DNA from: Gudongella sp049310905
GTDB lineage: Bacteria; Bacillota; Clostridia; Tissierellales; Tissierellaceae
Assembly (NCBI RefSeq): GCF_049310905.1
Contig: NZ_JBMEMN010000030.1
Coordinates: 1-25,590 of the forward strand
Direction: 5' to 3'
DNA length: 25,590 nt
Part shown: positions 1 through 6,825 of the stretch, one piece after another
Numbering within the stretch: position 1 is the stretch's first letter
Layout of the letters: every line of letters starts with the position of its first letter
Position numbers and translations under genes: made by a program
Notes under the pieces: generated by a model
What the model was told of the DNA's origin: nothing
The model's input: the letters and a program-made list of their open reading frames with translations, nothing else
Databases searched by the model: none

Positions 1-59
1 GATTGAACTTCAATATTATCCTCTAAGTAGTAGCTATTCATTGTAGTTCTTCTTTTCAT
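1..59 (-). CDS. Possible 5' end of an unidentified gene, cut by the window edge
   Basis: Reading leftwards, an open frame begins with ATG at 59 (a second in-frame ATG is at 41) and stays open to the window edge, giving about 19 residues beginning MKRRTTMNSYY. The ribosome site is weak (an AGAAG run before the second ATG), so the exact start is unclear. The stretch is too short to identify. A LacI-type operator motif 25 bases upstream matches the one before malQ, which suggests a carbohydrate gene of the same regulon. This is an inference and confidence is low. Confidence 0.25.
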   Translation of the reverse strand, partial: MKRRTTMNSYYLEDNIEVQ

Positions 60-83
60 AAGCTACTTTACACTATCTCATTT

Positions 84-99
84 TGTGCATACGCTTGCA
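84..99. promoter_or_regulatory. LacI/GalR-type operator-like motif, left copy
   Basis: TGTGCATACGCTTGCA is an imperfect palindrome around a central CG. It agrees with the motif at 4074-4089 at TGTGCA, CG, TTG and the following A. LacI-family regulators, including MalR and CcpA types, bind sites of this shape. It lies upstream of the partial leftmost gene, as expected for a second target of a maltodextrin regulator. No regulator gene is in the window. Confidence 0.4.
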
Positions 100-118
100 T
101 TAAATTCAAAAATATATA

Positions 119-149
119 ATTTAATCCATCCTTTCGGATGGAATTAAAT
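119..149 (-). terminator. Probable terminator after glgP (distal hairpin)
   Basis: An ATTTAATCCATCC arm pairs with GGATGGAATTAAAT, with one bulged A and a TTTC loop. On the minus strand it is followed by a T-rich stretch. It is the second of two hairpins downstream of glgP and fits the end of the malQ-glgP transcript. The AT-rich stem base makes it moderate rather than strong. Confidence 0.45.
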
Positions 150-167
150 CCTTGTACTAAAGATCCT

Positions 168-184
168 AAGGGGCTAAGCCCCTT
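168..184 (-). terminator. GC-rich hairpin directly after the glgP stop
   Basis: A perfect AAGGGGC / GCCCCTT stem with a three-base loop starts a few bases after the glgP stop. No U-run follows on the minus strand, so it may protect the mRNA 3' end or act together with the hairpin at 119-149. Confidence 0.35.
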
Positions 185-187
185 GAC

Positions 188-2551
188 CTAAATTTTATCT
201 ATATTCCAAATATCCTGGGCATACTGCTCAATAGTTCTATCTGAACTAAATTTACCCGAATTTGACATATTTAACCAACATTTTCGCGCCCAACCTAATC
301 TATCCCTGTAATCGATATCAACCTTTTCTTGTGTCTTCCGGTATTCATCAAAGTCTTTAAGGATAAAATAATTGTCTGCCCTATGCCAATGTGCACCGTA
401 GAGCAATGAGTTGTGCAGCTCTCTGTAAGCCCCATCTTGATCTTCGAAAGTTCCATCTATCAAGGTGTCCATTACCCTTCGCAATTTGGGATTATTCTGA
501 TAAATTGCTTCTGGATTGTAGGTATCCTTAATCTCTTCGATGTCCTCCACCCTAAGTCCGAAAATATAGTTGTTTTCTTCTCCTGCTTCTTCGACTATTT
601 CTATGTTTGCTCCATCATAGGTTCCGATTGTGGGAGCACCATTGAGCATAAATTTCATATTCCCTGTACCCGATGCTTCTTTACCTGCAGTTGAAATCTG
701 TTCTGACAAATCTGCTGCCGGGAACAACTTCTCAGCGTAGGATACTCTATAATTCTGAACGAATACTATTTTGAGCCTGCCCTTCATCAAGGGGTCATTT
801 TTCACTAACCCTGCAATATCATTAATAAACTTGATAATGGCTTTTGCCCTTACATATCCAGGAGCTGCCTTTGCACCAAATATGAAGGTTCTTGGTACTG
901 TATTCTTTTCAGGATTCTCCTTGATCTCATAGTAAAGATACAGAATATGGAATGCATTGAGAAGCTGTCTTTTATATTCGTGTAGTCTTTTAATCTGAAT
1001 GTCAAACAATGAATCCGGATCAATGTCTTCACCTTCCTCTTGCTTGATATATTCTGCAAGTTGCTGTTTTTTTGTTCCTTTGATATCCAGGAATCTCTCC
1101 ATCACTTCGTCGTCATTAGTATATTTTCCCAAGTCTTTTAACTTCTTCAGATCTGTAATCCATTCCTCTGAACCAAGGAGTTCAGTAACAAGTTCTGACA
1201 ATTCAGGATTGGATTGCAGTAGCCATCTTCTTTGTGTTATTCCATTTGTTTTATTGTTGAACTTCTCGGGATACAACTTATACCAGTAGTTCAGTTCCTT
1301 GTTTATAAGAAGATCCGTATGAAGCCTAGCAACTCCATTTATTGATTTTGAACCATATATTGACATCCAGGCCATTCTGATGTTTCCATTATGAATTATT
1401 TCATAACGGCTCAGGTCATGGTCATGTATTCCCTTTTTCCTAAGATCTTCAAGGAGCATTGAATTAATTTTTGTAATGACATCATATACCTGTGGAATCA
1501 ACTCCTGATAATATCTTTCTGGCCATTGCTCCAATGCCTCGGCAAGAAGTGTATGGTTTGTGTATGCGAATGTGGCAGTTGTAATTGCCCATGCTTCATC
1601 CCAACCCAAGCCCTCTTTTCTTGTCAATAGTCTCATAAGCTCTGGTATGGCAACAGCAGGATGAGTATCATTCAGCTGTATTGAATGGAATTGAGGAAAT
1701 TTCTCAAGACCAATGTCCTTTTTCTTGAACTTCCTTATCATATCCTGAAGAGATGCAGAAACAAAAAAGTACTGCTGTTTCAATCTTAGTTTTTTACCTT
1801 CTTCGTATGAATCATTGGGATAAAGAACCTTTGCTATGTTTTCAGCATCGTTCTTTGCTTTTACAGCCTGGTCATATTTCTGGTCATTGAATGCTCTAAA
1901 ATCAAATTCTTCCAAGGACTCTGCCTTCCAGAGTCTTAATGTATTTATAAGTTTTTTGCCATATCCTATTACAGCATAATCGTAGGGTACTGCGTAAATT
2001 TCGCTGCCTTTGAAGGTTACTCGGACAATTTCACTCACTTTTCTTATTCCCCAGGGATCACCATATTTAGTCCAATTGTCTGCAACCTCTACCTGCTCCC
2101 CGTCAACGATCTTCTGTTTAAATAGACCGAAGTCGTATCTTATCCCGTATCCATCCATTGGATATCCTAGTGTGGCTGCGGAATCCAAAAAGCATGCTGC
2201 AAGTCTTCCCAGACCACCATTACCAAGAGCTGGGTCCTCCTCAGACTCTTCAATCTCATTGTAATCCACACCCATCTCCTCCAGCATTCTTTTCACATCA
2301 TCCTTTGTGTCCATTGCAATAAGGTTGTTTGTAAGGAATCTTCCCAATAGATACTCTGATGATAAATAATATGCTTTTTTCATTCCCTCTGTTTCCTTTC
2401 TGGAGTCATTCCAATATGGAACTATGTTCTCCATCATTGCTTTTGACAAAACTACATATTTCTCTGAATCCAGAAGTTGTTTAAACTCACCACCAAAGGT
2501 GGTCATTGCATAAAGATCTATTCTTTTTTTCAAATTTTCGTGATTAAACAA
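188..2551 (-). CDS. glgP: Alpha-glucan (glycogen/maltodextrin) phosphorylase
   Basis: Glycosyltransferase family 35 enzyme. It cleaves alpha-1,4-glucan with phosphate to release glucose-1-phosphate in the cytoplasm and needs pyridoxal phosphate. The 787 residues are near the family's usual length. Visible signatures are an N-terminal SSEYLLGR segment, the glycine-rich EDPALGNGGLGRLAACFLDS stretch, the NDTHPA motif and the cofactor site EASGTGNMKF, in which Lys633 should carry the phosphate cofactor. The start is TTG at 2551. It follows an AGGAGG ribosome site that itself encodes the last two arginines of malQ, and only one base separates the two genes, so translation is probably coupled. Shared transcription with malQ gives the standard maltodextrin-degrading pair. 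glgP versus malP cannot be settled from sequence alone, because no glycogen synthesis genes are nearby. Confidence 0.96.
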   Translation of the reverse strand: MFNHENLKKRIDLYAMTTFGGEFKQLLDSEKYVVLSKAMMENIVPYWNDSRKETEGMKKAYYLSSEYLLGRFLTNNLIAMDTKDDVKRMLEEMGVDYNEIEESEEDPALGNGGLGRLAACFLDSAATLGYPMDGYGIRYDFGLFKQKIVDGEQVEVADNWTKYGDPWGIRKVSEIVRVTFKGSEIYAVPYDYAVIGYGKKLINTLRLWKAESLEEFDFRAFNDQKYDQAVKAKNDAENIAKVLYPNDSYEEGKKLRLKQQYFFVSASLQDMIRKFKKKDIGLEKFPQFHSIQLNDTHPAVAIPELMRLLTRKEGLGWDEAWAITTATFAYTNHTLLAEALEQWPERYYQELIPQVYDVITKINSMLLEDLRKKGIHDHDLSRYEIIHNGNIRMAWMSIYGSKSINGVARLHTDLLINKELNYWYKLYPEKFNNKTNGITQRRWLLQSNPELSELVTELLGSEEWITDLKKLKDLGKYTNDDEVMERFLDIKGTKKQQLAEYIKQEEGEDIDPDSLFDIQIKRLHEYKRQLLNAFHILYLYYEIKENPEKNTVPRTFIFGAKAAPGYVRAKAIIKFINDIAGLVKNDPLMKGRLKIVFVQNYRVSYAEKLFPAADLSEQISTAGKEASGTGNMKFMLNGAPTIGTYDGANIEIVEEAGEENNYIFGLRVEDIEEIKDTYNPEAIYQNNPKLRRVMDTLIDGTFEDQDGAYRELHNSLLYGAHWHRADNYFILKDFDEYRKTQEKVDIDYRDRLGWARKCWLNMSNSGKFSSDRTIEQYAQDIWNIDKI

Positions 2552-2552
2552 A

Positions 2553-4037
2553 TTAATCCCTCCTGTAAGTCCTGGTAAGTTTGGCTATTCTCTTTGCCAG
2601 CGTGCTGTTAATATCTGATTTTTTGACTCTCCAGGTCCAATTGTTACCCAATGTTGCAGGTATGTTCATTCTTGATTCCAAACCCAAGTCCAGAAAATCC
2701 TGCATCTGTGCCACAGAAAGATATGCTCCTGAACACCATGCTCCACGAATAAGTCCCCAGTTGTATCCCTCGGTTTCATCCTCCAACTTAAGATATTCTA
2801 TTGCAAATTCTTTCTCCTTTTTAGGAGCTGTGTCAATCCAATCTCTGACAGTTTTATTGTCGTGGGTTCCAGTGTAAACAACCGAATTTCTCTCATGATT
2901 ATGTGGAAGGTAATCACTGTCTCCAACTGGGTCAAATGCAAATTGTAGAATCTTCATTCCTGGGAACCCAGTTTCTCTAATCAGCTCCTCCACCTGTTCA
3001 GTCTGAAAGCCAAGATCTTCGGCAATTATATCCAGCGATCCCAACGCCTCTCTGATTTTATTGAAAAGTTTCATTCCAGGACCCTTGACCCACTTTCCGT
3101 TCACCGCATCAATGGATCCTGCAGGAACTTCCCAGAAGGACTCAAATCCTCTGAAATGATCAATCCTCAATGTATCATACAGTCTAAAGCTGTGCTCAAT
3201 TCTTCTAATCCAAAATCTGTAATCATTCTTTTCCACTGCCTCCCAATCATAGACTGGATTTCCCCACAATTGTCCAGTAGCTGTAAAATAGTCAGGTGGT
3301 ACTCCAGCAACTGTTATGGGTTCAAAATTCTTATCCAGTTTAAAAAGTGATGGATTTGCCCACAAATCAGCACTATCTGCTGAAACATAAATTGGCAGGT
3401 CCCCAATTATTTTGATTCCCTTACCGTTTGTATAATCCTTTAGTCTGGTCCATTGTCTAGTAAAAAAATACTGAGTGAAAACCCAGAAAAAGAACTTTTC
3501 TTCTTCTATTTTTTCAATTTCACTGGTTTCTTGGCTATGGAAGTCTCTATACTCCTGGTCCCATAGCTGCCAAGCCCTGCCATTATGCAGCTCTTTTATG
3601 GTCATAAATAATGCGAATTCTCTTAACCAGTCCTTGTTTTCGCCATAAAAAAGTCTAAGCTCAGACCAGAGTTCATGCTTTCCCATTTTGTATGCTTTTC
3701 TAAGAAGTCTGTATTTTCCATTATAGAGTTTTCCATAATCTACTTTATCTTCTTCTGCATCTAAATTTTCGACTGATACTTCTTCCCTGGATATATATCC
3801 TCGTTGCATCAATTCATCCAGATCTATAAAATACGGATTACCGGCAAAGGAAGACAGGCATTGATAGGGAGAATCCCCATAGCTTGTAACCCCTAAAGGT
3901 AGAATCTGCCAGTATTTCTGTCTTGCTTCATTTAGAAAGTCGACAAATCTGTATGCCTCTTTCCCAAAATCACCTACTCCATATTCTCCTGGCAGTGATG
4001 AAACAGATAGCAAAATCCCGCTTTTTCTCTTTTTCAT
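2553..4037 (-). CDS. malQ: 4-alpha-glucanotransferase (amylomaltase)
   Basis: Glycoside hydrolase family 77 enzyme. It transfers alpha-1,4-glucan segments between maltodextrins, lengthening short chains so that the phosphorylase can use them. The 494 residues are full length. Signatures are the N-terminal SGILLSVSSLPGEYGVGDFG, the nucleophile motif LRIDHFRGF (Asp293), the acid/base motif IAEDLG (Glu340) and YTGTHDNKT (Asp393). The ATG is preceded by GTAGGTGAGG. It is the first gene of a two-gene operon with glgP. Its promoter is at 4099-4127, with a LacI-type operator just downstream, so it is probably repressed when maltodextrins are absent. Confidence 0.96.
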   Translation of the reverse strand: MKKRKSGILLSVSSLPGEYGVGDFGKEAYRFVDFLNEARQKYWQILPLGVTSYGDSPYQCLSSFAGNPYFIDLDELMQRGYISREEVSVENLDAEEDKVDYGKLYNGKYRLLRKAYKMGKHELWSELRLFYGENKDWLREFALFMTIKELHNGRAWQLWDQEYRDFHSQETSEIEKIEEEKFFFWVFTQYFFTRQWTRLKDYTNGKGIKIIGDLPIYVSADSADLWANPSLFKLDKNFEPITVAGVPPDYFTATGQLWGNPVYDWEAVEKNDYRFWIRRIEHSFRLYDTLRIDHFRGFESFWEVPAGSIDAVNGKWVKGPGMKLFNKIREALGSLDIIAEDLGFQTEQVEELIRETGFPGMKILQFAFDPVGDSDYLPHNHERNSVVYTGTHDNKTVRDWIDTAPKKEKEFAIEYLKLEDETEGYNWGLIRGAWCSGAYLSVAQMQDFLDLGLESRMNIPATLGNNWTWRVKKSDINSTLAKRIAKLTRTYRRD

Positions 4038-4073
4038 TGTTCCTCACCTACTTCCCAAAAAATTCTACTTAAT

Positions 4074-4089
4074 TGTGCAACCGTTTGAA
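4074..4089. promoter_or_regulatory. LacI/GalR-type operator-like motif before malQ
   Basis: TGTGCAACCGTTTGAA contains the near-palindrome CAACCGTTTG. It sits immediately downstream of the predicted malQ -10 box, a position where a bound repressor would block transcription. The same pattern recurs at 84-99. Confidence 0.5.
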
Positions 4090-4098
4090 CATAGTATA

Positions 4099-4127
4099 AT
4101 ATTACCTCATCCAATATCCATTGTAAA
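4099..4127 (-). promoter_or_regulatory. Predicted malQ-glgP promoter
   Basis: On the minus strand, TTTACA (4122-4127) and TAATAT (4099-4104) are separated by 17 bases, a good sigma-A match. Transcription would start around 4090-4092, at the edge of the operator-like motif. Confidence 0.55.
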
Positions 4128-4142
4128 CAATCCTTAAAAAGC

Positions 4143-4177
4143 ATACCATCATATTTTATGTAGCTGATTGATGGTAT
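4143..4177 (-). terminator. Terminator after the sulfurtransferase gene
   Basis: A perfect 9-base inverted repeat, ATACCATCA / TGATGGTAT, with a 17-base loop is followed on the minus strand by GCTTTTTAAG. It lies between the sulfurtransferase stop and the malQ promoter and separates the two units. Confidence 0.55.
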
Positions 4178-4199
4178 TGGAATAAGTATTTCTGTCTAT

Positions 4200-5033
4200 T
4201 CATTTTGTTTCATCAACAATTTTATTTTGATCATAGCTAATCCAGTCACTGTATCCTCCCAGATAAAGAACCGGCTCCAGACCAATTTCATCCATAAACA
4301 TAATATTTACTGTACCGGTTATCCCTGATCCACAATGAACAATTATCTTCTTATACTGTGCCAAATCACTGTAATGTGCTGCAAGCTTCTCTGTATCAAT
4401 TTCGCCCAGGTTTTCAACAAGCTCGGTCCATGGGTAATTCACTGCTGTCGGGATATGTCCAGGAATTCTGTCGATTGGCTCAATTTCACCTTTATATCTA
4501 TCTGGTGTTCTGGAATCTACGATTACTTCATCGACTTTTTCAATTGCTTGCCTAACATCGCCGACATCTGCAATCATGCTGTTTTTTATCTTAAGAGTTA
4601 GTTCTCCTCCCTTTGAAGGGTCAAGCTTCTCCAAGGATAAACTGTAGCCTTTGTCCTTCCATTCCTTTATTCCACCCTTTAAAAGAAATACCTCCACTTT
4701 CCCAATATACTTGAGCATCCACCACAATCTTCCTGCCATGGCAAGTTCTCCATCATCATAAATCACCACAGTTTTGGAATCATCCACCCCTAAATCATTT
4801 ATTCTTCTGGCAAATTCTTCCATGTCCGGCAATGGATGTCGTCCGCCATGTTCTCTTACCGTTCCTGTAAGCAAACCCTCCATAGGTACAAATATTGCTC
4901 CCTTTATGTGCCCTTTATTATACTCTTCTTCACCATAGGACTCATTTCCAAGCTCGTATCTGACATCAAAAATCAACAGATTCTCCATGTCAAGATTTTC
5001 CTTGAGCCATTTTGTTGTGATAAAATTTTTCAC
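4200..5033 (-). CDS. Two-domain rhodanese-type sulfurtransferase
   Basis: Tandem rhodanese protein of 277 residues. The N-terminal inactive domain covers roughly residues 1-135 and the C-terminal catalytic domain roughly 160-277. The active loop is HCGSGITG with Cys234. A CGSG-type loop is typical of 3-mercaptopyruvate sulfurtransferases, whereas thiosulfate enzymes usually carry a CRKG-type loop, so the mercaptopyruvate activity is more likely. The enzyme moves sulfane sulfur from a donor to an acceptor through a cysteine persulfide, in the cytoplasm. The start is GTG, 9 bases after GGAGG. It ends in TGA, but the protein is already complete and nothing conserved follows, so this is an ordinary stop. 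It is flanked by its own terminator and by the baeRF terminator, so it is likely expressed alone or by read-through. Confidence 0.9.
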   Translation of the reverse strand: MKNFITTKWLKENLDMENLLIFDVRYELGNESYGEEEYNKGHIKGAIFVPMEGLLTGTVREHGGRHPLPDMEEFARRINDLGVDDSKTVVIYDDGELAMAGRLWWMLKYIGKVEVFLLKGGIKEWKDKGYSLSLEKLDPSKGGELTLKIKNSMIADVGDVRQAIEKVDEVIVDSRTPDRYKGEIEPIDRIPGHIPTAVNYPWTELVENLGEIDTEKLAAHYSDLAQYKKIIVHCGSGITGTVNIMFMDEIGLEPVLYLGGYSDWISYDQNKIVDETK

Positions 5034-5072
5034 CTCATCTTACCTCCACTTTTTCAAATTTTACTCAAAATT

Positions 5073-5106
5073 ATAAGGGTACACAAGATTTTCAGTGTAC
5101 CCTTAT
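5073..5106 (-). terminator. Terminator after the baeRF gene
   Basis: A perfect 12-base stem, ATAAGGGTACAC / GTGTACCCTTAT, with a 10-base loop starts just after the baeRF stop codon. On the minus strand it is followed by AATTTTG. The stem is strong, the U-run short. Confidence 0.65.
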
Positions 5107-5119
5107 ACAATTCAGGTCT

Positions 5120-6268
5120 CTAGAATCTTAATATGGCTGCGATTGGTTTTCCTGAAGGCATTTTTTCCCTTTCAAGAACATGCACTTTACCGCCATTTAC
5201 AAGTGTCATTATGGCAGCATGATCCAGCAGGTCAACATGACCAAGATCCTCTTTATTGTTTATTTCAAGAGTATTTTTTTCTTCATTGAAAAATCCCCAT
5301 TTCTGTACATCTTCAGCAACAAAGAGTGTATCCACTCCTCCGGATTTAGCTGAAAGGACAATTTTTGCAATGCTGTCGCTGCCCAACTTGGAATCTGTAT
5401 TTAAAAGAGTTTTAAATTTTTCAAATTCCTTCTTGAGTCTTTTTTCAATCTTGGGTGCAAAGATATCCATCGCTTTTTGATGTATATTTTTTTCTCCGAC
5501 ACCTTCCGGGCTACCTTTAATTGATTCTTCCATAAGATTGGAATACGAACTGACATCTCTGTACATTGGATAAATGTAGTCAACTGAATATACTATTAGA
5601 GGATGTTTTGCATCTTTAAGCATGCTGCGTACCTCTTTATCGATATTTCTAAGATGATTCGAAATCTCGTTTTTCTCTGTTTTACTCATTTCATTGTATC
5701 CATGCATCCCAGGTCCTGCTCCTGAAGCAGCACCTTTGGGACTTGTTGACTCCTGGTGCAACTCGTGACCAGGTACATAGTCAGCAACCAGCTGGTCTAT
5801 TTTTGGTGCTTCAATTTTCCTTATATCATATGGATCTGCTTCATAAAGTTTCACTTCATCCTGGCTCAGTGTCAATATGTTGAATCTTTCAATAGAAGTG
5901 ACAAATTTAATCAGTGGTCTGATATAAAATCTGTTTGAAACCATGGCCAATTCTTCAACCTCAAAGGGTAGTCTGTAATAATTCATTCCCTCTGGTGAAA
6001 TCAGTATGGCAAGTCCTCTATTTTGATTTTGCCAAAAAATTGTCTCATCAAGAAGTCTTGCTGCCGGTTTTAGCTTGGCTTGGGCATCCACAGGTGAGAA
6101 ACCCTTCTCAATCAAGTCATTCTCGGCATCCCTTAAAAGGTTTTTTAGCCTTATTCTGCTTTGATTTACTTCTTGTCCTTTTTTGGAAGTAGGTAAGTAA
6201 ATTGAGACAAGCCCACTTAGGTCCCTCTGGGACATTTCTTTTAAAATATCAAGGTCTAATTTTTCCAT
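5120..6268 (-). CDS. baeRF-family protein (bacterial archaeo-eukaryotic release-factor-like)
   Basis: Protein of 382 residues resembling the bacterial eRF1/Pelota-like (baeRF) families. The sequence has an LVSIYLPTS opening, a long alpha-helical stretch, an RGLAILIS segment, an FYIRPLIKF segment and a C-terminal half carrying DTLFVAEDVQKWG and ending in a GKPIAAILRF strand. The GGQ peptide-release motif is absent; a glycine-rich GAASGAGPGMHG loop lies around the middle. Some related proteins (the Balon group) are ribosome-hibernation factors, so a stress role at the ribosome is possible but inferred. The chosen start is the ATG at 6268, 7 bases after AAAGGGG. A longer frame opens at 6304 but has no ribosome site. 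It is transcribed from a predicted promoter at 6347-6374 through a leader with a stable hairpin. Family assignment is fairly sure; function is not. Confidence 0.75.
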   Translation of the reverse strand: MEKLDLDILKEMSQRDLSGLVSIYLPTSKKGQEVNQSRIRLKNLLRDAENDLIEKGFSPVDAQAKLKPAARLLDETIFWQNQNRGLAILISPEGMNYYRLPFEVEELAMVSNRFYIRPLIKFVTSIERFNILTLSQDEVKLYEADPYDIRKIEAPKIDQLVADYVPGHELHQESTSPKGAASGAGPGMHGYNEMSKTEKNEISNHLRNIDKEVRSMLKDAKHPLIVYSVDYIYPMYRDVSSYSNLMEESIKGSPEGVGEKNIHQKAMDIFAPKIEKRLKKEFEKFKTLLNTDSKLGSDSIAKIVLSAKSGGVDTLFVAEDVQKWGFFNEEKNTLEINNKEDLGHVDLLDHAAIMTLVNGGKVHVLEREKMPSGKPIAAILRF

Positions 6269-6295
6269 AGATAAACCCCTTTCATTTGTATTTCC

Positions 6296-6320
6296 ACGCA
6301 ACAAAACCAGTTTGCTGCGT
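6296..6320 (-). promoter_or_regulatory. Leader hairpin upstream of the baeRF gene
   Basis: On the minus strand ACGCAGCAAA pairs with TTTGTTGCGT (one G-U pair) around a 5-base loop. It lies about 15 bases before the AAAGGGG ribosome site in the predicted 5' untranslated region. It has no U-run, so it is not an intrinsic terminator. It could affect mRNA stability or translation. Confidence 0.4.
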
Positions 6321-6346
6321 CAAGATCATCTATCATATCTATTACT

Positions 6347-6374
6347 ATACTATTACCACTATTGAGTGATTCAA
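6347..6374 (-). promoter_or_regulatory. Predicted baeRF promoter
   Basis: On the minus strand, TTGAAT (6369-6374) and TAGTAT (6347-6352) are separated by 16 bases. This would give a leader of about 70 bases. It is divergent from the merT-like promoter at 6417-6445. Confidence 0.4.
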
Positions 6375-6416
6375 AACAATTGGAATGGCATTCAGAAAAA
6401 TGTATTATGACTTGAT

Positions 6417-6445
6417 TTGAAAATAAACAAAATGTATGTTAGAAT
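6417..6445 (+). promoter_or_regulatory. Predicted promoter of the MerT-like selenoprotein gene
   Basis: TTGAAA (6417-6422) and TAGAAT (6440-6445) are separated by 17 bases. Transcription would start near 6452, about 35 bases before the ATG. Confidence 0.5.
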
Positions 6446-6459
6446 TAAAATATCATTAA

Positions 6460-6472
6460 ACCCCCTTAGGGT
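6460..6472. promoter_or_regulatory. GC-rich palindrome, possible metalloregulator operator
   Basis: ACCCCCTTAGGGT is an ACCC/GGGT palindrome standing out in very AT-rich surroundings. It sits just downstream of the predicted transcription start and just before the ribosome site GGAGG (6475-6479). C-run/G-run palindromes of this type are bound by CsoR-like metal sensors. The link is inferred from shape and context only. Confidence 0.3.
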
Positions 6473-6486
6473 ATGGAGGTGTCGTA

Positions 6487-6792
6487 ATGAAAGAAAAACT
6501 AATGAGCGTTTCTTCAATTTTTACTGCAGTGGCAGCATCCCTTTGCTGAAGTGGAGGCCTTATATTGGCATCCCTGGGTTTGGGATCTGTAGGTACTGCA
6601 TATTTTGCGAATTTAACTAAGTATAAGCCAATTTTTGTCATAATAACTGGCATTCTTCTATATATAACCTACAGTAGGATAGAAAAGAAAAATGCCGGAA
6701 AAACCACAAGAATTATATTCTGGGTTTCCGCAGCACTGGCAATACTTGCACTATATTATCCAACTATTCTTGGATTCTTTTACGCCTCTTAG
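6487..6792 (+). CDS. merT: MerT-family metal transport membrane protein, probable selenoprotein (Sec21)
   Basis: Protein of 101 residues if the in-frame TGA at 6547-6549 is read as selenocysteine. ATG at 6487 has GGAGG 7 bases upstream. The first helix (about residues 8-30) contains ASLC-U-SGGL where MerT proteins have a Cys-Cys pair that takes Hg(II) across the membrane. After the UGA the frame continues with MerT-like features: the GLGSVGTAYFANL stretch, a second helix (about 43-58), an IIFW motif and a third helix (about 72-96). The second cytoplasmic cysteine pair of classical MerT is missing. No merA, merP or merR is adjacent, so mercury is not certain to be the substrate; another soft metal or selenium species is possible. 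The stop codon lies in the loop of its own terminator. A caller treating UGA as stop would see only a 20-residue peptide or a false later start at 6565. Confidence 0.8.
6547..6586 (+). promoter_or_regulatory. UGA(Sec) codon with bacterial SECIS-like stem-loop (merT)
   Basis: UGA at 6547-6549 is followed after 20 bases by ATCCC (6570-6574), a 7-base loop TGGGTTT and GGGAT (6582-6586). The loop begins 25 bases after the UGA and its second base is G. This fits the general bacterial SECIS description: a short stem within a few tens of bases of the UGA, with a G at the start of the loop. The stem is only 5 base pairs, so the structure supports the call but does not prove it. Confidence 0.6.
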
Positions 6793-6807
6793 GAGGCGTA
6801 TTTTTTT
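6781..6807 (+). terminator. Intrinsic terminator of the merT-like gene
   Basis: TACGCCTC / GAGGCGTA form an 8-base perfect stem with loop TTAG, followed by seven T residues. The last codons and the TAG stop are inside the hairpin. This also supports the full frame as the genuine gene, because the terminator sits exactly at its end. Confidence 0.9.
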
Positions 6808-6825
6808 CTTAAGAAGCTATAAGCA

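Noticed and set aside
4150..4202. Read-through of the TGA ending the sulfurtransferase as another Sec codon
   Set aside because: The protein is already full length with an ordinary Cys active site, the extension is about 16 unconserved residues, and a terminator follows.
6565..6792. A 75-residue membrane protein starting at ATG 6565
   Set aside because: It has no suitable ribosome site (the GGAGG at about 6552-6556 is internal to the longer frame), lacks the first half of the first helix, and the upstream frame with UGA has promoter, ribosome site and MerT homology.
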